The position numbers and the translations under genes were made by a program. The notes beneath the pieces were generated by a model that did no database searches, had not been told where the DNA came from, and saw nothing but the letters and a program-made list of their open reading frames with translations. From the NCBI GenBank assembly GCA_036346275.1, contig JAYEVK010000238.1, positions 78,432-142,431 on the forward strand: DNA of 64,000 bases. Reading direction: 5' to 3'. Below are positions 55,466 to 64,000 of the stretch, piece by piece (positions within the stretch are counted from its first letter, which is position 1; the number at the start of each line of letters is the position of its first letter). Source of the stretch: Otatea glauca. Taxonomy: Eukaryota; Streptophyta; Magnoliopsida; Poales; Poaceae.

Positions 55466-56930
55466 TCAATCTAGCAGATGGTGAAGCTCCTGTATGAGGT
55501 TCCTACCGATATGAACGTTAATGCCACAAATATGGCTGACGTTGAGCCGAATGCTAAGGCAAGAAACATTCTTATACAGGGCCTTAGCCATAGTGAGTAT
55601 AAAATGATCTCCCATCTTCGATTTGCTTATTAGATCTGGGTGACCCTCATGGCTACCATGAAGGTACCACCTAGATCAAGAAGGTGAGGCAAGATCAATT
55701 TAAGCATGACTACAATAAGTTTGAGTAGCACGCTAGGGAGTCCTTGGATGAGTGTTTTGGGTGCTTTACCAAGATCCTGAGTGATCTCCAAGCTGCTGGT
55801 ACAACATACTCTGACTCGAAGAATGCTCGACATTTTCTTATGGCACTCGACATCTGTGTTTGAGAGATGAAGGTGACCTCTATCAAGGACACCATAGATC
55901 TATCTATTCTAACTCTTACGGCTTTATTCCCAACTCAAGACTCATGAGATTGATGTCGTCTCTCACAAGATGAAGTAATAGTCGATGGCCTTGGTTATCG
56001 AGCCCACCACTTTTGAGATTTCCTTTGGTGTTTCCCTCTCGACTCACTGTGAGATGAGTGATGAGCAATTGGATAGGTATCCAGAAAGTGAGCTAGCCCT
56101 CCTAGCCAAAAAATTCTCCAATACATACAAGAAGGTGAGAGAGAACAGGAGAGGTGGATCTATCACCTACTTTGAGTGTGGTGACCCTAACCACATTCGG
56201 GCAAACTGCCCCAAACTAGAGAAAGTCAAGAACGACTATGGCGGTGTGAACAAAAACGACTACACTAACAAGAACCGCAACAAGAAAGCTCTAGCTCAAG
56301 ACCCCGCGTGTGAGAAGAAGTACTGCAAGTTCGCGAAGAACAAGATGCTCTTCCACCGCGTCCTCGGTGCACTTGACGACTTCTCCCTCTCCGACATCGA
56401 GACATAGAGCAACGATAATGGAGAGGATGATCCGCAAGAGAAGACCAAGGGTGGTGACGACTTCACCGGCATGTGCTTTATGGCAGACAAGAACGACATC
56501 AACGACAACAAGTTCTACGGTAAGTCAGATGAGTTACCTTCCTATGACGAGCTTAATGAAGCATTTTATAAGCTAGGGAGATTCCATGCTAGAGCTAGGG
56601 CTAGGTGTTCGAAGCTAGAGAAGAAGATAGATTACTTGTCACGGGAGCTTGCTTTACTTAGATCTAGTCCCTCTCGTGGCACTGATGATTACTTTGTGTG
56701 ATGCCTTGCTTGTGGAGTTTGAGAACCTAAGGACCTTGCATGATAGTGTGTTGTCTGATCTTGAGGTTCTTAGATTGAAGAATGCTAGCTTTAGTACATC
56801 TAATGCTATTCCTGTTGATACTAGCCTTTTTCATGCTCTGACTTGTGCATCATGTGACAATTGTCCCAAATTGCTTACTGAAATTGATGCTATGACTGCT
56901 CACCATAGGAAGCTTTCTACTAGAAATGAC
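55466..56930 (+). pseudogene. gag of copia-2, remaining part
   Basis: Continues the gag begun at 47266. 55520-55680 reads a capsid region (NMADVEPNAKARNILIQGLS-like) with an in-frame stop; 55985-56407 follows (MALVIEPTTFEISFGVSLST, SELALLAKKFSNTYKKVREN). At about 56170-56215 is a zinc knuckle, YFECGDPNHIRANCP, where the first Cys is replaced by Tyr. 56471-56700 (KNDINDNKFYGKSDELPSYD, then a coiled coil) and 56649-56930 (LRTLHDSVLSDLEVLRLKN; CASCDNCPKLL) form the C-terminal helical part. Frame breaks occur at about 55860, 56405 and 56690. It is cut at 56931. Confidence 0.82.
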
Positions 56931-57791
56931 TGTCGGCGTTTCGAGCATCGGCGAGTGAATTTTTAAGTCTAAGGGGCCGCGCGTTCCCTCTCCTTGAATG
57001 GTTAGACTCAGGAGCCCAAGATGTATACTGGTTCGGGCCGAATGTCCCTACTCTAGTTCGTGTGGTGGTGCTATATTGCTTCGGGTGCAGATGTCTGCAC
57101 GGTTTTTAAAAGCGGGAGCTGAGGGCTCAAATGGGTGAGAGCGAAAACAGCCTATTCGTGAAGAACGAGAGGAGGGAGTCCGCCCCACCCAGAGGATTCT
57201 GCCTCCCTTTATATAGTCGGAGGGGGCAGGTTACATGGGAAGTTGGGAGAGGAAAGGATGAGGTGATCTATGCTAGAATCTCTGGTCAATGTTCGCCTTC
57301 CCCACACCGGGTTGGTAGACTCACTGAGCAGAGCGGTTTGCCATTTCATCGGGAAATAGCGCACCTGCCCTCTACAAGCCTGTCAGGCACTGATGTTGCC
57401 TCGGGAGGGAGCGCATCTTCCCGCCATGCGTGTCTGGACGATGGGACCGGAGCTTGACTTCGGCAACCTCCTCGCCACCTCGGGAAGGAGCCACCTGCCC
57501 CCTCACAGTCACTCCGAGCTGTCGTGTCCGTAGGGCACGTGGCTAATGGCCGGCGGAGGCCCAACACTTGGCCCTCGGCGGAGATCGCCTCAGCTTGGTT
57601 GGAGATCGTGGGGAGTCCAACCCGTGGCGGGGGTCGGACGCCCCATTGGGTTGGGGACGAGCTTGGGGCAGCTCGTTAGGTCGAGGTCGATCGTCCTTCG
57701 TGGCCCATGAAGTGTGCTGGTCGAGCCGGGCTTGGGGTAGCCCGTTCGTCACTCCGGGCCGTTGGGGTACCCATGGTATGAATACTCGTCA
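56931..57791 (-). repeat. 3' LTR of the TAT-like element
   Basis: 861 bp, + strand TGTCGGCGTTTCGAG...AATACTCGTCA. The minus-strand TATA box (CTATATAAAG) is at 57207-57216, 280 bp from the LTR end, with leader sequence resembling common grass LTRs ('gggctcctgagtctaaccattcaagg' on the minus strand). The open frame 57131-57457 is incidental. Confidence 0.75.
57207..57216 (-). promoter_or_regulatory. TATA box in the TAT-like LTR
   Basis: CTTTATATAG on +, CTATATAAAG on the minus strand followed by GGAGGC. This shows that the LTR is minus oriented. Confidence 0.7.
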
Positions 57792-57810
57792 GTAGCCCCG
57801 AACCCCGGCG
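57792..57810 (-). other. polypurine tract of the TAT-like element
   Basis: GTAGCCCCGAACCCCGGCG on + gives a G-rich tract on the element strand immediately before the LTR, as in many grass gypsy elements. Confidence 0.6.
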
Positions 57811-58130
57811 AGTTCGTTTAGATACGGTCAGGGGTTTAGCTTGGTCGGCGAAACTTGGTCGAATGCGGTGACCGGACTCGGTCGGCCGATCCGACTGACC
57901 TGGTTGGTTGGTTCCAGCCTGGTGTGCTCGAGCGCATCTGGCAGCTGTCGGAGAACTGAGCGGGGGTATCTCTGCTGCCGAAAGCCTTTAATTACTTCGT
58001 TGCGCGTGTCACGCATGGTTTTGCACGTCTTGACCGTATGTCTTCTCGGCCGCTTCGGAATCTGGCGAAGGCCGCTTCGTCTTCCCGCGTTCGCGTTTAC
58101 TAGGAACCGTTTGACCTTCCTTCATTTGGG

Positions 58131-58139
58131 TATATAAGG
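58131..58139 (+). promoter_or_regulatory. TATA box of the small antisense ORF
   Basis: TATATAAGG, 60 bp upstream of the ATG at 58199, on the strand opposite to the retroelement. Confidence 0.55.
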
Positions 58140-58198
58140 ATATCACCGCTCGCTTGAACGGTTGTCCCCAGCCCAGAATCCTCCTTTGCATCCTCTTG

Positions 58199-58432
58199 AT
58201 GGCTTCGTCGCATCCGCTGGTTTTTAGCTTTGGTGATGACGATGAGTTGGAGGAGGAGGATCCCTGGGCCGAGTACTGGGCAAATCACGACCGGGTGATG
58301 GCCGAACTCGCGGAGGAGGAGGCCGCGGCCTACGATACTGCTGCCATCGATGTGCTGCTTGAGGTCATTCCACAGCTATCCAAGGCGAGGAGCGCCCTCA
58401 TCGAAGCAGTAGGGCGTGTGCGCCGGGCGTAG
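58199..58432 (+). CDS. small acidic ORF antisense to the TAT-like element
   Basis: 77 codons, MASSHPLVFSFGDDDELEEE, then DPWAEYWANHDRVMAELAEE and an alanine-rich helix ending AVGRVRRA. Acidic N-terminus, predicted-helical C-terminus, no known domain. It has a TATA box at -60 and an AATAAAA-type signal about 50 bp after the stop (58481), so it looks like a complete small transcription unit. The frame is intact although nearly all others here are broken. I do not recognise the family. Confidence 0.5.
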   Translation: MASSHPLVFSFGDDDELEEEDPWAEYWANHDRVMAELAEEEAAAYDTAAIDVLLEVIPQLSKARSALIEAVGRVRRA

Positions 58433-58559
58433 ATCTTAGGTTCTTACATAGCACTATGTAATGTTAGAACCGGGGGGTCTATAATAAAATTTCCTCCTCC
58501 TTTTTGATCGCTGCATCTGCGTGATGACTTCGTTTTAGGCGCTTTCCCAAACCACTCGA

Positions 58560-59470
58560 GCCCCCGAGGGTCAGCAGTCGGTACGTGGCCATTTCTCTTA
58601 AGCACAGGCATCCAGATGCAGACGACCAGATACCTCTCGGGAGGTTCTAGTGTCTGAGTGCTTGTTTAATGTCATAGCCGGACGCGGCCTTGGTCGGCGC
58701 GGATGACCAGATACTTCTCGGGAGGTTCTGGTGTCCGAGTGCTTGTTTAAAGTCGTAGCTGGACGTGGCCTTGGTTGACGCGGACAACCAGATTCCTCTC
58801 GGGAGGTTCTGGTGTCCGAGTGCTTGTTTTAACGTCGTAGCTGGACGTGGCCTTGGTCGGCGCGGACGACCAGATGCCTCTCGGGAGGTTCTGGTGTCCG
58901 AGTGCTCATTTTTCATCGTAGCTGGACGCGGCCTTGGTCAGCGCGGACGACCGGATGCCTCTCGGGAGGTTCTGGTGTCTGAGTGCTCATTTAACGTCGT
59001 AGCTAGACGCGGTCTTGGTCGGCGCGGACGACCAGATGCCTCTCGGGAGGTTCTGGTGTCCGAGTGCTCATTTTATCTTCGTAGCTGGACGTGCGCTCGT
59101 TTTACATCATAGCTGGACGCGGCCTTGGTCGGCGCGGACGACCAGATATTTCTCGGGAGGTTCTGGTGTACGAGTGCTCGTTTAACGTCGTAGCTGGACG
59201 CGGCCTTGGTTGGCGCGGATGACTAGATGCCTCTCGGGAGGTTCTGGTGTCCGAGTGCTCGTTTTAACATCGTAGCTGGACGCGGCCTTGGTCGGCGCGG
59301 ATGACCAGATGCTTCTCGGGAAGTTCTGGTGTCCGAGTGCTCGTTAACATCGTGGTGGGCCGCGCCTTGGTCGGCGTGGGCGGCCGGATGCCTCTCGGGA
59401 GGTTATGGTGTCGGCGCTTCGTTTCGTCGTAGGCGACGTGCGCGCGTTTACGTCGTAGGCGGGCGTCGCT
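58560..59470. repeat. 81-bp tandem repeat array
   Basis: The phrase CTCGGGAGGTTCTGGTGT recurs at 58636, 58717, 58798, 58880, 58961, 59042, 59152, 59233, 59315 and 59394. The spacing is 81 bp except for one 110-bp interval containing a partial unit. Units also contain 'tagctggacgcggccttggtcggcgcgga'. Because 81 is a multiple of three, open frames cross the array on both strands (58765-59112 +, 58647-58916 -); these are not taken as genes. Confidence 0.93.
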
Positions 59471-59479
59471 CGTTTACGT

Positions 59480-60320
59480 CGTGGCGGGCGTCGCTTTACG
59501 TCGTAGCTAGACGTAGGGCGTCCATCTCGAGTCCCCATCGGGAGAGGGTAGCTGCGAGAGGAGTGGCCACTGTCTATCCCACGTATACGCCCCATCCGCA
59601 GGTGTGGGACCTGGAGGGGGTGAGCGAACCCTCGTTTACCTGCGTTGGTTTGAACGCCATGCTCTTGGAGCTAATAACGGGTGATCCGAGTGGGACCTGG
59701 AGATCCCTCCCAAGGGGACCTTTCAAGTGGGCGATCGGCGAGGGTGTCCGCCCAGCTGGGGCGACCATGAGAAACCTTTCTTTACTCGATCCCGTATCGG
59801 ACTGCAGGGTCGTCCGCCGACCGAGCTGGTGGTATCACCCATCGATGGGTTCCACGGGAGAGCGTGAAGTATGGTCTCGGACACGAGTTAAGGCGATTGG
59901 GTCATCCGCCAACCCAACTAGAGGCCCCAGGGGCTCGCCTTGTCCTCGCCCTTGCTCAATTTTACGCTTAGGCGGCTGAATCCACTGGTGGATCATGCCT
60001 TTGGAACCGTAGCTTTTGGTGGGCCTCGGCGCGAGCTATCGACTCTTTTGCCACTTTGGGGCAGCGGCCAGCTGGCCCCCTTTCGCGTGTCTCGAGTAGC
60101 CGACCCGGCCCGGCGTAGATCGAGAGGCCATGGGTGCTTGCCGTCAAGCGGTGACTTTGCGTCTCCTGCAGTCCTATCAGACTTAAATGCATAGAGAAGA
60201 ATTAGAAATCAGTGCGTTTACCAGGGGCCTGGCGTGGCTACCGAGGGGAAGGGGCGTGTGACGCTTCACCCGAGGAGGTGTCTGTTCGACTGGTGCCCGC
60301 TCGGCTAGGCGCCTGTTCGG
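59480..60320. other. GC-rich spacer upstream of the antisense gene
   Basis: No recognisable domain in any frame. It lies between the tandem array and the TATA box at 60325, and probably holds the promoter of the next gene. Confidence 0.5.
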
Positions 60321-60324
60321 CTCC

Positions 60325-60331
60325 TATAAAT
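60325..60331 (+). promoter_or_regulatory. TATA box of the PF04195-like gene
   Basis: TATAAAT, 150 bp upstream of the ATG at 60481, followed by a pyrimidine-rich leader. Confidence 0.6.
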
Positions 60332-61336
60332 CTGGCGCGGGGACACTATGCAGTTCACTTGCCTTTTCTTTCCTCTCCTTCCTGCCTTTGCTTGAGACAA
60401 GAGAAAACCAGAGCGAAGGAGCCGGAGAAAAGAGATCCCCAATTTTCCCCTTTCTCACCTTTTCGCTATTTGCTTCGGAGATGTCGTGGCCAGAGTGCTC
60501 CGCTCAGCCCACCCGGGCGCTCGGCTTGGAGAGGAAGGGGTTCCTCCCCCTGCGGGACGTCTCATGGTGGAAGGTGCCGACGGTGGTCGCTGTCCCCTCA
60601 CCGGGGGATGATGAGATCATCGTGCCCGCCTCATTCTACAAGCACGGGTTCGGACTCCCGCTGCACCCGTTCGTCCGTGGGCTGTTGCACTATTACAAGG
60701 CGGAGGTGCACCACCTCAACCCAAACGGAGTGCTTCACATTGCGATCTTCATCACGCTGTGTGAGGCATTTCTGGGATCGATCCCCATTGGGCGCTCTGG
60801 AGGCATTTCTTCCATGCGCGGCTGAGGAGGGACAAGCCATCGGATGCACCCGCGCCCATAGGCGGCGTGGCCCTCCAGCTGCGCGGTGGCCGCGGGTCGG
60901 ACTACATCAAGGCGAAGCTCCCGTCGTCGAACCAAGGGTGGCACTCCGAATGGTTCTACGCCCGGAACCTGGGAGGTAGCGCCCCAGCCTTTACCGGCCG
61001 GCTCCCGGTGGCGGGGCCCGAGTGGACTTGGGGTGCCGAACGAAAGGAAAAGAATAGGGTGGACGCGATTATCGACCAGATCAAAGCCCAGAGAGAACGG
61101 GGACTGACCGGCGATGTCGTTGTGCGCGCATTCATGAAGATGCGCGTCCAACCCCTGATGGATAGGGTGTGCCCCATGTTTCGGTACGAGGGGGCGTCTG
61201 ACCCCATGAGGACGGTGGGGTCGGAGCTCTCCATGTCGGAGATCGAGGCTAGGGTGTCCACCGTCTCGGGTGGGAGTGCTACCGAGGCTGCGGGTGGCCA
61301 CCCCGAGCCATTCTCCTCGTGCAATCCCGGGACATG

Positions 61337-61420
61337 GTAATCCGAGCAGATCCCTTCCTCCTTTCCTCTTGCCCCTAAGCTCCTAGCAGTCGGTCTGATT
61401 AGTGTTTTTGCGTTATCCAG
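61337..61420 (+). other. intron 1 of the antisense gene (predicted)
   Basis: GTAATC...TTATCCAG, 84 bp, with a T-rich tract before the AG. The flanking coding style continues. Confidence 0.5.
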
Positions 61421-62513
61421 GGTCTTGCCGGGATGGTTTCCCAGGCGTGTTTGCCGGGGGAGAAGGAGCTGAGGGCGGCGGTCCGCACGGAGGCTGCGTT
61501 GCGTGAATCCGCCCGCAAGAAGCGGAAGGAGGAGAGGAAGAGAAGAAGAAGCAAGAGTGTGCGGCGAGGGCGCGTCGTGCGAGGAGGTCTCGTCGGCTGC
61601 CGTTGAATCGGCTGATGCGGGTTGACTCTCAGCGGCAATAACAAAAGTGGCGGTGAGGACCCATATCGTGGGATCGACTTCGCGCCGCCGACTGGTCGTG
61701 GCTCGATCGAGGGCGCCGACGCGAGTGCCGCAGTCGCCGAGCCTCAAACGGAGGTTCCCCCGACGGCAGTGCCCTCAGGGAAGCGGAGGAGCGACTCGCC
61801 TCCGCACGGGGGACCAACGAAGAAGGCGCGGTTGCCACGCACCCGCTCGGCGCTGTATGTGTTCTTGTCCCCGAGTTGCATTGCCGCATGGCAGTTTGGG
61901 CAGTTGCTAACCATTGTTCATTCGAGCTTCTGGCGGTTGTGGCGGCGGCTCGTCAGCACGGGCTTGAGCCATGGGTCGAGCACCATGGCGGTGTCGAACC
62001 GTCGGTGGAGACGACAACGATTTGGCGCCGGCGGCGGCGGCCGGGTGAGGAGGGTCGGGCGACTTTGGCGAGTCGGGGCCTTGTCCGGGGCGAGGGGTGA
62101 AGGAGCTCCGCCGCCACGTCGAGGAGTCCACGGCGTCGCGCGACCGGGTTCTGAGGAATCTAATGTCACCGCCGAGGCCGCCGTGAGCGGTCGAGCGTTG
62201 GAGGTGGTCGTCGCCGAGCCACAGGGAGGGGCACCGCGTGACCCCCCCGTAAGTGCAAACCACCGCTTATTTGTCGCGGGAGAGTCGGCTCGATCGCCTT
62301 TGCTGTGTCGGTAGGGTCGGAGGCGACCCGGCCAATGGGCCGTCCACAGTGTTGGGCGACCTGGCGGAGCACGGCGAGTGGGAGGCCCTGCAGAAGGGCG
62401 TCCGGCACGCCGAGGCCGAGGTGGGCCAGATCCAGAAGGGCCTGGCTCTCGTCCTCGAGTCTTGCAGCGGGGCGGCAGACGCGATTACGGCTAAAATCCA
62501 CCCGACCAGCGCG

Positions 62514-62589
62514 GTAAGTCAGACATAACCCCACCCTTGCAGCTTTCGACGAATTTTATCATGGGCTAACAGGGTGTTGCGCTTTGCAG
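62514..62589 (+). other. intron 2 of the antisense gene (predicted)
   Basis: GTAAGTCAG...GCTTTGCAG, 76 bp, with strong donor and acceptor. Confidence 0.6.
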
Positions 62590-63022
62590 CACTTGTGGGC
62601 CCTTTCGAGGACAAATCGAGCTCCTCGGTGTTTATGCTGATCAGTCGGCGTAGAGGAGAATACAACCGGCTGCGCCCCGAGCTGCGCGATGCTCAGGAGG
62701 GCTTAGCCCACGAGTGAGCAGAGGCGGAAAAGGTCCGCCAAGATCTAGGCCAGGTCGCGCAGCTCCTGCACGAGGAACGGCTGGGGAATAAGTCCTTGAG
62801 GACACGAGTGTCCGAGCTTGAGTCCCTCTTGGCGGCGGCCAACAGCGCCAAGGATGCCGCCCTTGCCGCGGAGGGGACCGCGTGGTCGAAGGTGACCCGC
62901 CTCCAAGGCGAGCGGGATCGGGCCCAGAAGGGCACCGAACAAGCGCGCGTCGAGCGTGATGCCGTCGGGAGGAGCTGGCCAAGGCCGGGGAGGAGCTTCG
63001 CGATTTGACGAACTCCACGGCG

Positions 63023-63093
63023 GTAAGTGACCTGACTCTTTAATTGATTTTGCAATCGTGGTTCGTAGGGTGCTTTCTCTGATGTTATCCCAG
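63023..63093 (+). other. intron 3 of the antisense gene (predicted)
   Basis: GTAAGTGAC...TTATCCCAG, 71 bp. The preceding coiled-coil frame and the following FAKLQRNFGDT-type frame suggest exons on both sides. Confidence 0.6.
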
Positions 63094-63557
63094 TTTGCAA
63101 AGCTGCAAAGGAACTTTGGCGACACCGTCGCAGCTCGGAGGAAGGTGGTGGAGGCACGCGACGTGGCGAACATGGCGCGCTATGTCATACGACATTCTTT
63201 GCGATTGGTGGAGGTGGGCGGTCGGTGGCCGACGGTGGCGACCCTTCGAGGGGTCGGCAAGGAGGTCTGCGACTGGGTGCTCGGGACCGTGTCGAGTTCG
63301 AGCTCGCTCACCACCGAGTTAAGCCACGTGCCCGAGCACGTCGCGAACTCGGTGAGTGAAGGCGCCACGCTCAGAGCCTCCTCGGCGCTCGTCTGCGCCA
63401 TCTCCCATTATGACGGCATCAGCTCGCCACTGTCAGTAGCGGGATTGCCGGGAACCAGACCGACGAGGAGATCGACAAGTTCGAGCTTCAAGTCGAGTCG
63501 CATGCTCGGTTGATCGCCGATAGGATTCCGCCAGGGAGCGTCCTCCACAGAGAGTAG

Positions 63558-64000
63558 AGAAAAGTTAGATGTTTTCCCTCTCTTAATGTAAAAAACCTTA
63601 GCTTGCAATAAATTGAAGTTTGGCAAACTCCAATCTGTCTTTTGCACTTTCCTGTTGTGATGAACGTTCGGCGACCATAGCTCTAGAAACCACAAGGGTT
63701 GGTCAAGCGTAGGTTGGTGCGTTACCATTTACGAGGGAAGCGTGAAGAGGACAGGAACATGGCTATGAAGCATTCACGCACACTTGCGCGGGACAGGAGC
63801 GTTCCCGACCGACCAAGGGTCGCTCCGTGTGGGCACTTCCTTCTTCCGCAAGGCGCTACTTAGCAACCGTAGCCGCCGGGGCGTAGGCCGTAGCACTTGG
63901 GTCGAGAGGGTTACCGTTTTAGGAGGAACCCTATGGTTGGTGGTCACCGACCGTGTGAAGTGCATGGCCCGGTGTGCTCGCGCGAGAAAGGAGTGTTCTG
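63558..64000. other. 3' flank of the antisense gene
   Basis: An AATAAA-type signal (GCAATAAATTG near 63605) follows the stop. The rest is GC-rich without a recognisable domain; element pol would be expected further right on the minus strand. Confidence 0.5.

Larger units (their letters stand above)
45628..56930 (+). mobile_element. Ty1/copia element, 5' part (copia-2), containing copia-3
   Basis: 5' LTR 45628-47211, primer site 47214-47225, gag start 47266. It is interrupted by the minus-strand copia-3 at 47403-55465, and gag resumes at 55466 and runs to 56930, where a gypsy LTR cuts it. pol and the 3' LTR are not in the window. The LTR start resembles that of copia-1. Confidence 0.88.
60481..63557 (+). 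pseudogene. 'putative gypsy type transposon' (PF04195-like) coiled-coil protein gene, four exons, antisense
   Basis: Starts MSWPECSAQPTRALGLERKG. Residues 45-115 (IIVPASFYKHGFGLPLHPFV, RGLLHYYKAEVHHLNPNGVL, FITLCEAFLG) match the grass PF04195 domain. A one-base break near 60776 moves the frame; it continues in the frame at 60867-61340 (GWHSEWFYARNLGG, EWTWGAERKEKNRVDAIIDQ, VVRAFMKMRVQPLMDR). Three GT-AG introns are apparent: 61337-61420, 62514-62589 and 63023-63093. Exon 2 has a basic Lys/Arg cluster (KKRKEERKRRRSK), a possible nuclear signal. Exon 3 is a long coiled coil (RTRVSELESLLAAANSAKDA, TRLQGERDRAQKGTEQARVE). Exon 4 ends at TAG 63557 after another frame shift near 63440. The role of PF04195 proteins is unknown. 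Confidence 0.65.
56931..64000 (-). mobile_element. Ty3/gypsy element (TAT-like), 3' part, minus strand
   Basis: Inserted in copia-2 gag (left flank ATGAC). The 3' LTR is 56931-57791, then the reversed polypurine tract, then at least 6.2 kb of internal sequence with two + strand, i.e. antisense, transcription units and an 81-bp tandem array. No RT or integrase is in the window. Orientation is deduced from the minus-strand TATA box in the LTR and from the purine tract. TAT-lineage elements are known for extra ORFs and tandem repeats near the 3' LTR; assignment to TAT is inference. Confidence 0.65.

Noticed and set aside
58647..59112. 27-residue repeat protein encoded by the tandem array
   Set aside because: Open on both strands only because the unit is 81 bp; no start, promoter or codon preference supports it.
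59329..59979. 216-codon frame following the tandem array
   Set aside because: Low-complexity and partly repeat-derived translation, no domain. It lies in the spacer upstream of the antisense gene.
61622..62314. 230-codon + frame and overlapping minus frames as separate genes
   Set aside because: They overlap the antisense PF04195-like gene and contain the basic and linker regions in the wrong frame; more likely fragments of exon 2 and GC-rich shadows.

Overview
This window is plant nuclear DNA, most likely from a grass (Poaceae). It is almost entirely nested LTR retrotransposons with plant-specific hallmarks: a chromodomain Ty3/gypsy pol, SIRE/Maximus-like Ty1/copia pol, a grass-type 'putative gypsy type transposon' protein, GC-rich LTR leaders and methionine-tRNA-like primer sites. 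I see no tRNA, rRNA, bacterial operon or CRISPR. The only candidate cellular-type gene is a two-exon Myb/SANT-like gene at 39634-40608.

Layout. 1-6675: 3' half of a decayed + strand copia element with its 3' LTR. 6676-9678: an LTR fragment (+), a CACTA-type transposase fragment at 7884-8804, and an inverted LTR fragment (-) of the same family. 9679-11493: a truncated + LTR related to the chromovirus below. 11494-11909 and 35751-about 38600, perhaps with 42030-42878: one minus-strand LTR of the second family, split by later insertions. 11910-35750: a nearly complete minus-strand Del/Tekay-type chromovirus (element A). A second member of the same family (element B, + strand, 12871-24778, target duplication AGGTC) sits inside A's 3' LTR. 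A and B therefore form a giant inverted repeat with arms of about 11 kb.

38600-42030 is a probable DNA-transposon-like insert. It holds an antisense SPT5-family gene fragment, the Myb/SANT-like gene with a good TATA box, and AT-rich flanks with repeated short motifs. 42879-43308 is another LTR edge and 43309-45627 is unassigned. 45628-56930 is a second copia element (+) with 5' LTR, primer site and gag. Its gag is split by a minus-strand copia at 47403-55465 whose two LTRs are both 1525 bp but which has lost its primer site and gag N-terminus. 56931-64000 is the 3' part of a minus-oriented gypsy element, probably TAT-like: LTR, polypurine tract, an 81-bp tandem repeat array and two transcription units antisense to the element. 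One of these carries a PF04195-like domain, a coiled coil and three apparent introns.

Nearly every coding region is broken. In the chromovirus copies the differences are dominated by one-base gains and losses, many shared or near CG/CHG sites. This could reflect real decay, or sequencing error at methylated cytosines. Coding capacity should be judged with that in mind.
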